A stretch of 64,000 nucleotides of DNA, taken from contig NC_088099.1 of NCBI RefSeq assembly GCF_036370855.1, positions 24,085,501 through 24,149,500 on the forward strand. The letters are read 5' to 3'. This document shows positions 12,112 to 22,770 of the stretch, in pieces; position 1 is the stretch's first letter, and each line of letters begins with the position of its first letter. Under the pieces are notes generated by a model. It was given only the letters and a program-made list of their open reading frames with translations, was not told the DNA's origin and searched no databases. Source of the DNA: Dromaius novaehollandiae (Eukaryota > Chordata > Aves > Casuariiformes > Dromaiidae). Position numbers and translations under genes: made by a program.

Positions 12112-14199
12112 GAAAGAAGTCCCTCATAGCCAGTTATATTTAAGATGAATTACAATGCCTGGTCTTATTCACTCATGAGACAAATCACATAGTCCTGCCC
12201 ATCATTTCAGTATTTCTCATTTTGCTATGTTTATCTTGCAGGCTACTTAAGCCCTGTCTCTTCCAGATGATGAGTAATTCAGACACAACCACCTGCAGAT
12301 GCTCCCTCTCTTATTCACACTCCCCCCCCTGGAAATCTGCGGTGGCATCTGTTTCAGACAGACAGTTTTCCAGAAGAAGAATGGGAAGAGCTGATTCTCA
12401 GATAGCAACTGAGACAATAACCATTTTCCCATCTTTTTAATGACATCTAATAAAAATTTCAGGAAATGTTCAACCCTGATACATTTGAAATTGACAGCAG
12501 AGATGTCAGGTTTAATTAGCAGTCAGTTATAGGTTGTGTATTTATGCTTCAATCGCTACAATCTACTATACATCAAGTATAGTGCAAACTTGTAATGAAA
12601 AGTATTGCAGTTCAAATAAACAGACTATCCAGCCATATCCACATGCTCTGGGCAAATATGTGGATAAAATGAAGAAAGAGAGAACAGTGCCAACAGAGCT
12701 CTGTGCATTTCTAATGAATAGACAGGGAAACAAGAAAAGATATGCAAAACCTGACCTGAAAAAGTCCTGGCACAAATGTATAAATATTTGCCAGTATGGT
12801 AATTAGCTTCTTGGCTGAGTCTAGCTTACAAAAAGCCTTCAGTCTCAGTGTGACCACAAAAAAAGAAGGAAAGAGTATTTAAATACAGTAATGAAATGCC
12901 TTGTAATTTTTTAGTCTTCAGGTGAAACCTCTACTTAACTTTCTATCCTGTCATTTGTATTTCAAATGCACAGTGAAAGAGCTGGTGTCTCGTTTTTACT
13001 AAGGTGGGGACTAAATTAATTCTCTCCTAAACTCTGGCATAGAGAACACTGACACCTCTTCTTCCCCTAACTGACATGACCATTTATATTGTTCACGGGA
13101 CCTTTGGCCATATTCCTCCAGCCGGTTTCTGACAGTGCCTTCCTTTCCTGCCAGATGCACCTTTGACACTTTGCCTCATGTGCTGTCATCTCCCTCACCT
13201 CCTCCCTCTGTGCTGCGCCGAGAACAGGCACGTTCGGTGTCTTCAGGGGCAACCTGGAAACACCAGGACTGTGACTATCTTTCCTGCCGCGTGTAAAGGT
13301 TGCAGGGAACAGCAAAGTCTTAAGGGTGGTTCGGCTTTTGATTATTTTCAAAAAAACAGGAGATGGCAAGACAAAGAAAAGGGCAGACGTACACCAAAAT
13401 GCTTCATGAGACAATGAGCTCTAGGATACCTGAAATCATGAGACACAGAATAACAGCAAGTAAACCACCAGAAGTGTTTATAAGCATAAATACTTGTGAA
13501 AAACAGGCAGTTTCCACATATTAATACTGTAACATTTATTACGTGTGTGTCCCACAGAACAACTTGGTAGCAAACTGTGTGTGAACTTGAAAACATTTGT
13601 AACGAGCATCTGAGTTCAGTGACTGAAGGAAAAAAAATAACCTTGCAATGCACATCAAGTTAATTGTGGTGGGAGGGACACTATTTAGCACTAGCTAATT
13701 TAAAGCTGGACCCTTGGGAACTAAGAAACTAGTTGCATTTGCTGGTACAGCTGTGGCTGTCTAAGAGATTATGGTGTCATGATGGGATGTGTGTGGCAAT
13801 CAGATGCAGCAGAGCAGTCATTTGAGAAAAATGGTATCAATAATTGCCTCAGTATTTTGATTTTAACTAGCTAGATAAAAATAAAATATTTCAAAAATTA
13901 ATTCTAGTAAGGACTAGAATGGACTGGCTGGTGTTATAATACAATGAAAAGAATAGCTGAAATGTTTTAAAAGATGACCTCAAATAGACCCCGTATGCTT
14001 TTACTTTCTGGAGGTTCCAGGATTACAGTATGATTCTCTGTTTTTGTAAATTACTATGTAACAGTAAATTATTTTTAAACTGCTGCATAATTGCATTTGA
14101 AAAAATGAGCTTTAACTTTAAAATGTTAAGTCTTCAGTTCTTATGAAGAAAAAAGTAACCAAACAGATGCAGAGATGTCTGTTTAAACCAGCAGATGTT
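12112..14199. other. non-coding stretch
   Basis: No recognisable gene, RNA or repeat. Short open frames near 13067-13650 on the minus strand carry no family signature. Confidence 0.5.
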
Positions 14200-14470
14200 T
14201 TAATGCAAAATGTTGATAAGGGGTGAATTCTGATCAGCAGAAGTGAACCATTCCTGAATTTTGATTAAAGAAGAGGCTGCAGTAAGAAGATGGGAGTGGA
14301 TGGGGAAGGAGCTACAATAATCAAGATTAGGTAAAACTCCTTGAACAGGGTGTGGCAGTGGGCATGTTTGGGAATGAGTAAAGTGGAAGATAACAAGGGA
14401 AAAATGCATGAGATAAGAGATGGGAGGAAAGAGAAAGAAGAACAATCAAAGTGCTGTGGTTAGAAGTGTA
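14200..14470 (-). mobile_element. L2-like LINE fragment (LDYC region)
   Basis: The minus strand reads PLPHPVQGVLPNLDYCSSF at about 14300-14360. This matches the conserved TLVxALVxSRLDYCNSLL segment that follows the catalytic core in L2/CR1-clade LINE reverse transcriptases. The plus-strand bases GGAGCTACAATAATC and GTGTGGCAGTGG keep the nucleotide pattern of this widespread ancient LINE. Stops and frame breaks show decay. Further pyrimidine-rich minus-strand sequence up to about 14820 may belong to it, but I could not align it. CR1-clade rather than L2 is the main alternative. Confidence 0.55.
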
Positions 14471-15079
14471 GGTGAGAGGGAACAGTAGGCAGGTTTTTCA
14501 GCAGGATAAAAGAAAGGAAAGGACAGGATTTTTGAGGGAAAGGTTACAATTTCCAGTTATGAAAGTGATGTGCTTGAAACTAGAAAGTTGATGTGGGGAA
14601 GAAGTTGGAGCAGATAGATAAATGAGATTTTGGCAATGAAAGCAATAGCTGAAACTACATGAATAAAGAAAGCATCCTGGATGAGAGGAAGACTGAGAGC
14701 ACAGATGACAGGCAGATGGAGGAATGGGAAACAAAGAAAGAACATGATTAATACAATTGACTGGAGAACTTTGATGAAATTCAACTTTAAAAACCTTGCT
14801 AAAATTGTAGTTTTTGAGAACAATGTTTGCCAGTTTCTTATTGACTTATGAAGTGGTTTAACTTTCTTTCAGACCAAAATCTGGACAGAACATTTTAATA
14901 ACATCTCAAAACCACTGAGGAAGACTTTATATCATTTAGTTTTTGCTGAATCAAAGGAAGAAAACCAGAAGGAACTGTCATTAGGAGGAACAAGGAAACC
15001 CAGCCAGTCACAGATTCTCAGCTAAGAGCTGTGCCTGGGTGGATGTTCACATCTCCATCAGCTTCTAGAAGAGCCTTAT

Positions 15080-15300
15080 CAACATGGTGACATGGGGGGA
15101 AGACAACTGAGAGCGCCAGTATGACTCAGCAGTGAAGAACGTGGATCTCCTCCTTTCAGAGGAGATTAACTAGAGAGTGGAGGGCCTTAAATTTAGCCAA
15201 AAGCCATGAAGGTCTTTAGGGAAGAGATTTTCAGTAGAGTAGGGAGAAGCCAGAGAGAGCCAAAAAGGGCTGGGAGCCACAAAGCACACCAGCCGGGGTC
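15080..15300 (-). mobile_element. L2-like LINE fragment (post-RT, KALH region)
   Basis: On the minus strand the bases CTACTGAAAATCTCTTCC, then ACCTTCATGGCTTTTGGCT, then AAATTTAAGGCCCTCCAC (about 15250 down to 15178) follow the order of the ancient LINE segment that encodes LLKNLQWLP...LAFKALHNLAP. The frame is broken. In an intact element this part lies downstream of the LDYC region, but here it lies upstream on the same strand. It is therefore either a separate copy or a rearranged piece. Confidence 0.45.
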
Positions 15301-17574
15301 AGAGGCAGAACAGAAGATGATGAGCAGTGATGGGTGGAACAGCTCAAAAACATTTTGGTAAAGCAGGACTACAGAAACCTGACTATAGTCCGTGGTTTGC
15401 ATTTGGTTTTGCAAACAGGGTGCGTCACACTAAAATGACACTTCAGAAAGTTTCTGTTCTACTGGTGTGCTGTTACCATTCTTTATTGTGGCACGAAGAT
15501 GGTTTGGTTTGCTTAAATCTGAAATATTTTTGGTTGTGTCCCAAGAGCTTTGTAGCAGTTCAGACAATTCCATAAGTAATGTTCAGCAGTGTTTGAATCA
15601 AGTCTTCTCCAGAGAATGTTTTCAGTTCTTCTAGTCCATATCAGGATGATAGTCATCCCTTCAGCTAAATGTAACTATAAATAACAGAAAAGGAAAAAGA
15701 AGGATTTGTGAACTGAAGAATGCCTTCCTCTATAATTACAGTCCTTATTAACCCCATAACAAACAATATGCTGTCACCTTTTCTTATATTATTGAGAATT
15801 TTGTTATATTGGTGTTCTAACTAAATCCTTAGCCCTCAGAGTCAGAGGCTTATATGAGACTCTCAGCTATTTGTTCTTTGTTGTCTTGTTTTAAATTCAG
15901 CTTTCAGGAATGCAGAAAAAAACAGAAAAACATAACTTCTTAGAGTTTTAACAACAAGATCTGCCAGAAAAAAAATTGCTAAATAATTCCATTTGAGGCT
16001 GGGAGGAGGAGAGGTGTCTGTTTTTTAATTGGACATTTAGGAATAGTGATACTGAAAAACTGAGATTAATGCAGTAAGGAGTAATGATTGTAACCATGTG
16101 TATGTGCTTGATGAATTATACACGATGTGAGTTTTCAGGTACACAAAAACTGAATCTTAAGATCAGGGCATGCTTAGCCCCTCAGCACTAAACAGCGCTA
16201 GAGCGCAGTATGTTTGTAGGAGTACCAGAATGGGAGCTGGCAGATTCTGAAATGAATCAGAGCTGCAATTCTGTTGCAGAGCATCTGTGGTCAGATATCA
16301 AGACCTTGATTTGCTTGTCAGGGATCTAATTGTGGATTATCTTAGTATTTTGTTTTTCAGTTAAGTGAAATCCCTTCAGCCTAACTACCCTAGGTGGGTT
16401 TTGGCTTGTTCTGTCTAGGAAGCTATCCACAAGGCAATATAGCTTTTCTGACCTATTCTCCGCATTTATAAAAGTCTTAGTTTATAAAATAATGATTTGA
16501 TCATACCGATTTATGCAGATACTCATATTTCAGGGAGAGGCTTCCAGCTGCTGCACACTTGAATATGTTCTGCCCTAAATCAGCAGAAGCAAACCAAAAT
16601 ATCCACGCATGGCTTGCTAAGACATGTATTTTCACTGAGAAATATCTAAGCATCAGAAGTGGCATTTCTACACTGGACTGGCAGACCAATGTTTGCAAGC
16701 CTTTTTCATCATATGCTTCCACCAAATCTTTTTCTAGTGTAAGGATGGGTCCCTTCAAAAAAGTGATAGGTTATTTGTATAACATTTATGAACTTGCTTT
16801 TTCACAGTTCCCCTCTGTGAAACCCTGAATAGCAGGATATGGAACATTTTCTGAAAACCCCTGCTCTAGACTCCTTAGAATCACATATTATGACTAGGGC
16901 CAGTCTAGACCCTCCCCTCCCCCTGATAGATTGATTATCATTCAATTAACGGTATGAATCACCATGTCTCTGCTATTCTAAGGAGGTTTTGCACAAACAG
17001 TGCTTACAGACAAAACTGGCCTTACATGGAGGCAGCAGTCCTTGGGAACTGCCATTCACCCCAATAAAGGACAGACATTTCCTCATGGCTCACCTGACAG
17101 CAGGGGCCGGCTAGTTAAGCGGGACTCGCTACTCTCGGGAGCAGGCTTTTGCTTTTGCAGCTATGCAGAGAGGCAGACTTCCTGCTGTGGGAAGGGCCAA
17201 GATGAGAGGGATGGTGGCTGTTTCAAAGGGGAGACCTTCTGAGGTCTTCTGAGCAGATCATCTTGGGTAGAAAGGCACAAGCTGATATTCCCTCAAAGCT
17301 ACCAGAAGCTCTGCTGTCCCTATACAGCCCTTCATCTTTCTTTCCCCTGCCCAAAAGCCCACTGACTTCTTGGTCATCTTTTCATCTCTGCTTCAGGTCT
17401 ACCACTGACATCCAGTCAGAGAGAGGAGAGACCCTTCTTAGCTGCTGTGCTCCAGCCTCCTCATATCCTTATTTCAAGTTCAAGACTCCCCGTTAGCCTC
17501 TCCTGTGCTACCTTTAGACACTGCTTTTTCCCTCAGCCTAGTTCTATTCTGGGAGTACCCACAACGTAAGTATT
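15301..17574. other. non-coding stretch
   Basis: No supported gene or named repeat. Open frames around 15327-15575, 16501-16828 and 17000-17496 are short and lack domain or splice context. Confidence 0.5.
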
Positions 17575-17581
17575 ATATACA

Positions 17582-17632
<51 letters not shown>
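17575..17632. repeat. (ATAC)n(AT)n microsatellite
   Basis: About eight ATAC units are followed by about twelve AT dinucleotides. Compound simple repeat, probably polymorphic. Confidence 0.95.
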
Positions 17633-17633
<1 letters not shown>

Positions 17634-18200
17634 AAAATTGGAGAGTAAAACCTAATTTTGACTCTAATGTTTATTGAAACCCTTGAGCTGGTCCACATCC
17701 AGCTGTCTACCAAGGGGATTTAGTGTGCAGTCAGGTATGAGGATGTGCATATTTCACACACAAATGTTCCACGCTGACTTCCCTTTGTAAACAAGTACTT
17801 ACTTCTTGCTTAGGCAAACATTCCTTTACCTTAATTGCACATATGGGCACTAGTTGACTTCGACATGCACATGCTGGGCTATTAGTGTGAATGTTGAAAG
17901 GGTCTGAGATCTTTTGGGGAAAAGTTCTTTATACTAACGATAACAGTGCTATGTTTTGTATCCACACGCAGCATGGTTAAAACTAAAGCAAAAGTCACAT
18001 GCAAAAACTGCTAGATTTCTGGTAAGGATAGTAAGCTATTATTGTCCTAGCCATAACACTTTGGTTTTCTCTCTGTAAGATCTGGGACTAGATATCTTTC
18101 ATAGTTTTCATGTGAAAATGTTGAATATCCCATAATCAGTAGCTGGTTCAGCTTACCAGGAGCTTTGCAAAGTAACCTTCAGGGCTTTGTACTCAGTCTT

Positions 18201-18512
18201 CTCTTCCCTTCTCTCTTCCCTTCTCTCTTCCCTTCTCTCTTCCCTTCTCTCTTCCCTTCTCTCTTCCCTTCTCTCTTCCCTTCTCTCTTCCCTTCTCTCT
18301 TCCCTTCTCTCTTCCCTTCTCTCTTCCCTTCTCTCTTCCCTTCTCTCTTCCCTTCTCTCTTCCCTTCTCTCTTCCCTTCTCTCTTCCCTTCTCTCTTCCC
18401 TTCTCTCTTCCCTTCTCTCTTCCCTTCTCTCTTCCCTTCTCTCTTCCCTTCTCTCTTCCCTTCTCTCTTCCCTTCTCTCTTCCCTTCTCTCTTCCCTTCT
18501 CTCTTCCCTTCT
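18201..18512. repeat. 26 perfect copies of a 12-bp pyrimidine unit
   Basis: The unit CTCTTCCCTTCT is repeated exactly 26 times (312 bases) without a single substitution. The plus strand contains only C and T throughout. Read backwards the unit equals itself shifted by one base, so the array is a perfect mirror repeat. Such homopurine-homopyrimidine mirror tracts are known to adopt intramolecular triplex (H-DNA) structures. The array keeps open frames on both strands (Leu-Phe-Pro-Ser, Ser-Ser-Leu-Leu, Lys-Arg-Glu-Gly), but this follows from the unit lacking stop codons and is not evidence of a protein. The perfect identity implies recent expansion. It lies about 3.3 kb upstream of the CpG island. 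Confidence 0.98.
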
Positions 18513-21500
18513 AGATTTAGTTTGTGTATGATCTTCAAACTGTTTTTAAATGCACAAGCTGAAACTACTAACCCAAAAGGCTGGAGAACAGCTTGCTAAG
18601 AGGTATATTTGTATGACAATAATTTGCCCCTTCTGGTTGACTGAACTCACTTGCTATATAGAAAATATTTAGCTATTAATCCAGTACAGATTTGTCACAG
18701 GCTGACTAAGCATGGCTTTAATAAGTTATATTTGTATACACAGAAATAATATCATCTGAAAAACTATTCTAAAAGTTGAGACAGAATAGAAAATAAATAA
18801 TTAGTCTGAATTTTGATTTAAGTGTAATCAGCATACTGTTCAAAAACTTCTGTGAAACTACTCATCACAGAAAGCAGAAAACTATAAAGTATATATTAAC
18901 TATAAACCTAAGCTCAAAGTAAGCCAAATCCTCTTCAAAGCAGTCTTTGAACAGCTGTATCTGCTAATTATCTGAAAATTAAAGAAAGATTCATTATTAG
19001 CTAAGCATGTTGTTAGCAGCAAGTATGTTGTTAGTATGCAAGACTTAAATGATCAACTATTTGGAATTTTTTTGTTTGTACAAAATAGTCTATTCACTTG
19101 AATTTCACTAAGGAGCAACATATTTTTCCAGGCCTCAGCTTGAACTGGAGAAATAGGAAATGCTGTAGAAAGGAACAATTTCCTTTCCCAGCCTGGAACA
19201 GGAATAGGTCCACTCACCCAGTCTCCACTGCTGTTCTAGGGTTTGGGCTCAAGTACCCTTTCTGAATAGAAATGATCACAGATCAAAGCTAAGTTCTCAC
19301 TAAAGCTTGAGTTAGGTCATTTTATTGTATTAATGCTATTTATTGATGCCTCTCCTATGGTGTCTACTCAGGCTCCCATAAAGTGGCTCTTTTTTTTTTT
19401 TTTTTCCTTAAAGGTAATTTTCTAGGTAATAGATAGCAGCAAAAAAAGGCATTAAAACATGACTGGAGTATAACTGACGTCTGCCCGGGTTTGAAGAGAA
19501 TTTGGACGGAGCTCTAAGACATGACCTACCCCACGTGTCACAGTGAGTGCTCATTCAGAAACCAGTGGCATCACCGGTATGTCTGTGTTAGACACTTTGG
19601 TGAGCACTGAAGCAGGGGAGAAAGGTTCATTTCATGAGGGGCTGGAGGAATAGCTCAATTTGATGTGAATGGGTGCATTTATGAGATTACTACCATATAA
19701 TTATATCTATATATAAATTTAGCTTATTTGAGAAGGATACAAGCCCAGTGTGCCCAGCATTGTCTGTAAGTATATCTGGGCTGCAGTAAAGAGAGCTAAA
19801 GCATGGAGTGTATCATTATTATTTACATTTGTGTTTTTTAAAATCTGTGTGAACTTAGGTTCACATATCCACATCTCATTTCAGTAGGTCAAATTATTTT
19901 ATAGGAATACACTGCAAAATATCACTTTTCATCTTCTGACATGTTATGTTTAGATGGGATATTATAACATCTAAATATTAAATTAAACATAATTTGAAAA
20001 TGAGAAATCTGTGAATAACCTCTTCCAGAAAAGCTTTTCTTCTTTATTAAGTGCAGTACCTCTGTGAAGTACCTTTGTTTTCTTAAGTAAAAGTTTTGGG
20101 CAAAACTCAGTGCAGTAGCACTGTGTATAGATGAACACATTCTTTAAGAAAATTCAAAAATACTTAAAGGCTGGTTTGGGGGTTTATCGGTTAATTTAAT
20201 GCAGCTATTTTCATTCAGCAATAATTAAAATAGTTTGTTTGGAGCAATTATCCACTGATATCCTAAGGGCTATGATATCTGTCTTCTATGAAAATAATTG
20301 AACTATACTCAGGAAAACGCATGTTCCCCTTTGTAACACACTAGTCTAGCTTTCCTTATGGACAGAAATAGCTTTTATATAAGTTTCAAGCTATAAGTTC
20401 ATCTTATTTATGCTAACTTAAATCCATTCTTAAATCAAATCACTTAAGTGAAAGGGAACTGGGATCTCAAAAAGGATGCCTCATAATGTACTGTAATTTG
20501 CCATGTGGCCAGCCTTACTTCTTAAGAAGGAATACCTCACAATAACTAACAGCCCCTACATTTCGATCAAATTTCTGTTACAAAACCATGGGGCTCTTCA
20601 GACCACGCTTGGTACTTCGTAACTTTTTTTAGACATGACATGAGATTACAGTATTCTAATCTTTGTTTCATGATAAACAGGAATAAGATCAGATGATCTG
20701 TATTTGTTCACTTGTTCTCTTCTGTGAAGTGAATAGCCTTTCTGTACCAGTTTTTCTGAAAGGACGCAGTTTTACAAACAAATCCTCTCATTTCTCAGGA
20801 GAAAAAAAATACATTGCAGTGTCTACACCATACTTACCAACTCTCAGCAAATGTATTGACCAACTTAATGCTAAAATCAGAGTAAAATATACTGTAATCA
20901 ATTGGAGTGTCTCTAAAAAGGAAATGGAAAAGATACTAATCAAGAACTGCCCAATGAGTTATAACATTTCTGGGACATGGGAACTTTGTAAAATTCAGAA
21001 GAGCAAACCACCTGTAGCTTGTACTATTGCTACTCTTGGTTAAGCACTGAAGGGATGAAGTAAACAACTCCGTTGCTTTCTAAAAGCAATTATATAACAT
21101 ACTGCATTTTTATGGCAGATTTTGTTTAAAAATAGAATTATATTACAAATAAAACCTGAAGCTTTAAGACACTTCTGTGAGGGATTAGCCTTGCAGGCAA
21201 ACTAGAGCAGTGGCAGTGTTCAGATGCAGACCATGGGAGACCCATGAGCTAATGAGCCAGCAGCTTGCACAGCTGTGCAAAGATGGTCTGTAATAGCCAT
21301 TTCTGCACTTGGGGGGAAACAGGAGGAGTGCTTGCTCTTGCTCCCCTAGGAAGCATAATGCTAAAGAGAGCGGGGAAAGCAAGAAGTTGGTGTTGTGGCA
21401 TTGCATCCTGTTCCCACTGGCCTGGAGGAAAAAGTACACCAACAGATGCTCTTGTGGATGGTTCAAAATACCCCAAGAAAAAGCCGCAGGGGTGACTGCG

Positions 21501-21839
21501 CCTGCCTCAGGTGCCCTTTCCTCGGTGCTCCTGCTGTAGCACGCCTTGCGCAGCGCAGCCACGGGAGGCCGCGGCCAGGTCCCTGCTGATGCGCTGGACT
21601 TGCGCGGGCAGAGCTGGTATGGCATCGCCACCGCTGGCCTGCACACCCGCGTCTCAACCGGTAACCTGCCCTGCTCGGGCAGCTTGAGGTAGCAATTCTG
21701 AAACAATTTCACACACAAAAACAGTAAGTTGGGGGGTTTTTTTGGCTTTTTTTTTTTTTTTTTATGCTTTAAATACAAAATCTCTAATCTCTAACAGGGG
21801 AAAGCTGGCTCCTGCTGTGCTGCAAGACAGCACCTTGAA
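18513..21839. other. non-coding upstream flank of the CpG island
   Basis: AT-rich sequence with no recognised gene or named repeat. A poly-T run lies at about 19390-19406 and another at about 21746-21762. From about 21200 the GC content climbs towards the island, and an open frame on the minus strand (21185-21778) appears there, but it has no recognisable protein features. Confidence 0.5.
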
Positions 21840-21849
21840 CGCGCCTGAC

Positions 21850-22057
21850 TTTGGTCTCAGGGGACCGGGGAGGCCTGTGCGACGCCGCACGGCTCGACAC
21901 GCGGGAGCGGTGCCGCCAGGCCCCAGCTCTTGCCCGCCGCGGCCGCGACGCTGGGTGGGCCGGCTCGCCTCCCCGGCTGGGAAGGTGTCGCCGAGGAGGC
22001 CATTTTGCAGCTGCTGAGGGAAGTACGGCGGCAGGAACCCGCGTCCCCCAGCACCAG
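21850..22057 (+). other. possible upstream non-coding first exon ending at a strong splice donor
   Basis: The sequence CACCAG|GTAAGC at 22052-22063 is close to the ideal vertebrate donor (exon end 22057). It sits inside the CpG island, about 620 bases upstream of the signal-peptide start codon. The bases before it include a YY1-like GCCATTTTG, a motif often found just downstream of initiation sites. A reading frame is open here, but its composition is what CpG-rich DNA gives by chance. I interpret it as a candidate alternative 5'-untranslated exon of the same gene. It could instead start an independent non-coding transcript. The 5' boundary is a guess. Confidence 0.4.
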
Positions 22058-22165
22058 GTAAGCGCGGCCGGCGAGGGCGCAGGGCTGCTGGCGAGGCAGG
22101 GACGCCCGGGGGGCGACGGGCGGCGGGGGCCAGCGAGGCAGCGCCGCCGCCCCTCAGGCGCCGCC

Positions 22166-22222
22166 GGGCGGGGCAGGGCGGGGCGGGGCAGGGCGCGGCG
22201 GGCGGGTTGGTCGGGGCGGGGC
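22166..22222. promoter_or_regulatory. cluster of GC boxes (Sp1/KLF-type sites)
   Basis: GGGCGGGGC or GGGGCGGGGC occurs at 22166-22174, 22176-22184, 22180-22189 and 22213-22222. The same stretch has many runs of three or four G separated by one or two bases, so it could also form a G-quadruplex. It lies about 450-500 bases upstream of the start codon at 22677, a plausible core-promoter position for the downstream exon. Confidence 0.75.
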
Positions 22223-22359
22223 GCGGCGCGGCCGGCAGGGGCCGCTGTCCCGCCGGGCCCGCCGCACCGCCGAGCGGGGCACCGGGTGCCGCAAAGGGTT
22301 AATGAGCGGGTGGCGGAGCCTCGCTGCCCCTTTCGGGAGACCGAAAAAAGGGAGGAGGA

Positions 22360-22397
22360 GGGGGGAAAAAAAAGGAAAAAAAAAAAAAAAAGAAAAA
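22360..22397. repeat. A-rich tract inside the CpG island
   Basis: A G run followed by a long, almost pure A tract interrupts the otherwise GC-rich island just before the probable 5' UTR. Poly(dA:dT) tracts exclude nucleosomes, so it may help keep the promoter open. That role is inferred. Confidence 0.8.
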
Positions 22398-22676
22398 TCC
22401 CGAGCTGCCGCTGCCGGGATCGCGGAGCCCTGCCCCTCTCCGCCCCCTGCGCAGCGCGCCCGGCCGGGGGGAGACCCGCGGGACGCGGCGGCCGGCGCAG
22501 CGGCGGGACGACAATGCAGCGGGCGGAGAAAGCAGGAGGGGCAGTGAGAGGCAACATGGAGGGAGGCGCGGAGCGGGCCAGCCCCTGATGCGGCTCTTTC
22601 TCCTCCTCCTCCTCCTCCGGGCAGCGGCTCCGGCGGCGATTCCCTCCCTGGCGGCGGCTGGCGGCGGCGGGTGGAA

Positions 22677-22770
22677 ATGAGCAGGTCGGCGGCGCTTCTC
22701 CTCTGCCTGCTCGGCTGCAACGTGTGGAAGGCGGTGACCAAAACCTTAGGGGCGCCCGAGGCGGCTCAAG
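22677..22770 (+). CDS. probable first coding exon: signal peptide of an unidentified secreted or type I membrane protein
   Basis: The start codon at 22677 has a purine at -3 and lies downstream of the GC boxes. The 31 codons begin MSRS, then a hydrophobic core AALLLCLLGCNVW, then KAVTKTLGAPEAAQ: the short n-region, h-region and polar c-region of a secretory signal peptide. Cleavage would fall after about residue 19-30. The frame runs into a stop at about 22923, so a donor must lie before it. The best is CAAG|GTCGGT at 22770/22771, which leaves phase 1, the usual phase of signal-peptide exons. The donor is only moderate (C at +3). I could not match the peptide to a known gene. The rest of the protein must lie downstream, probably beyond a long intron. 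Confidence 0.55.

Noticed and set aside
18165..18599. 144-codon Leu-Phe-Pro-Ser repeat frame and its counterparts in other frames
   Set aside because: All are translations of the 12-bp array, which has no stop codon in any frame on either strand.
21185..21778. 197-codon minus-strand frame upstream of the island
   Set aside because: Begins in a poly-T-derived lysine run and shows no protein features. Possible divergent transcript, but unsupported.
21851..22588. 245-codon plus-strand frame in the island
   Set aside because: Composition artefact. It runs through the strong donor at 22057, the GC boxes and the A tract.
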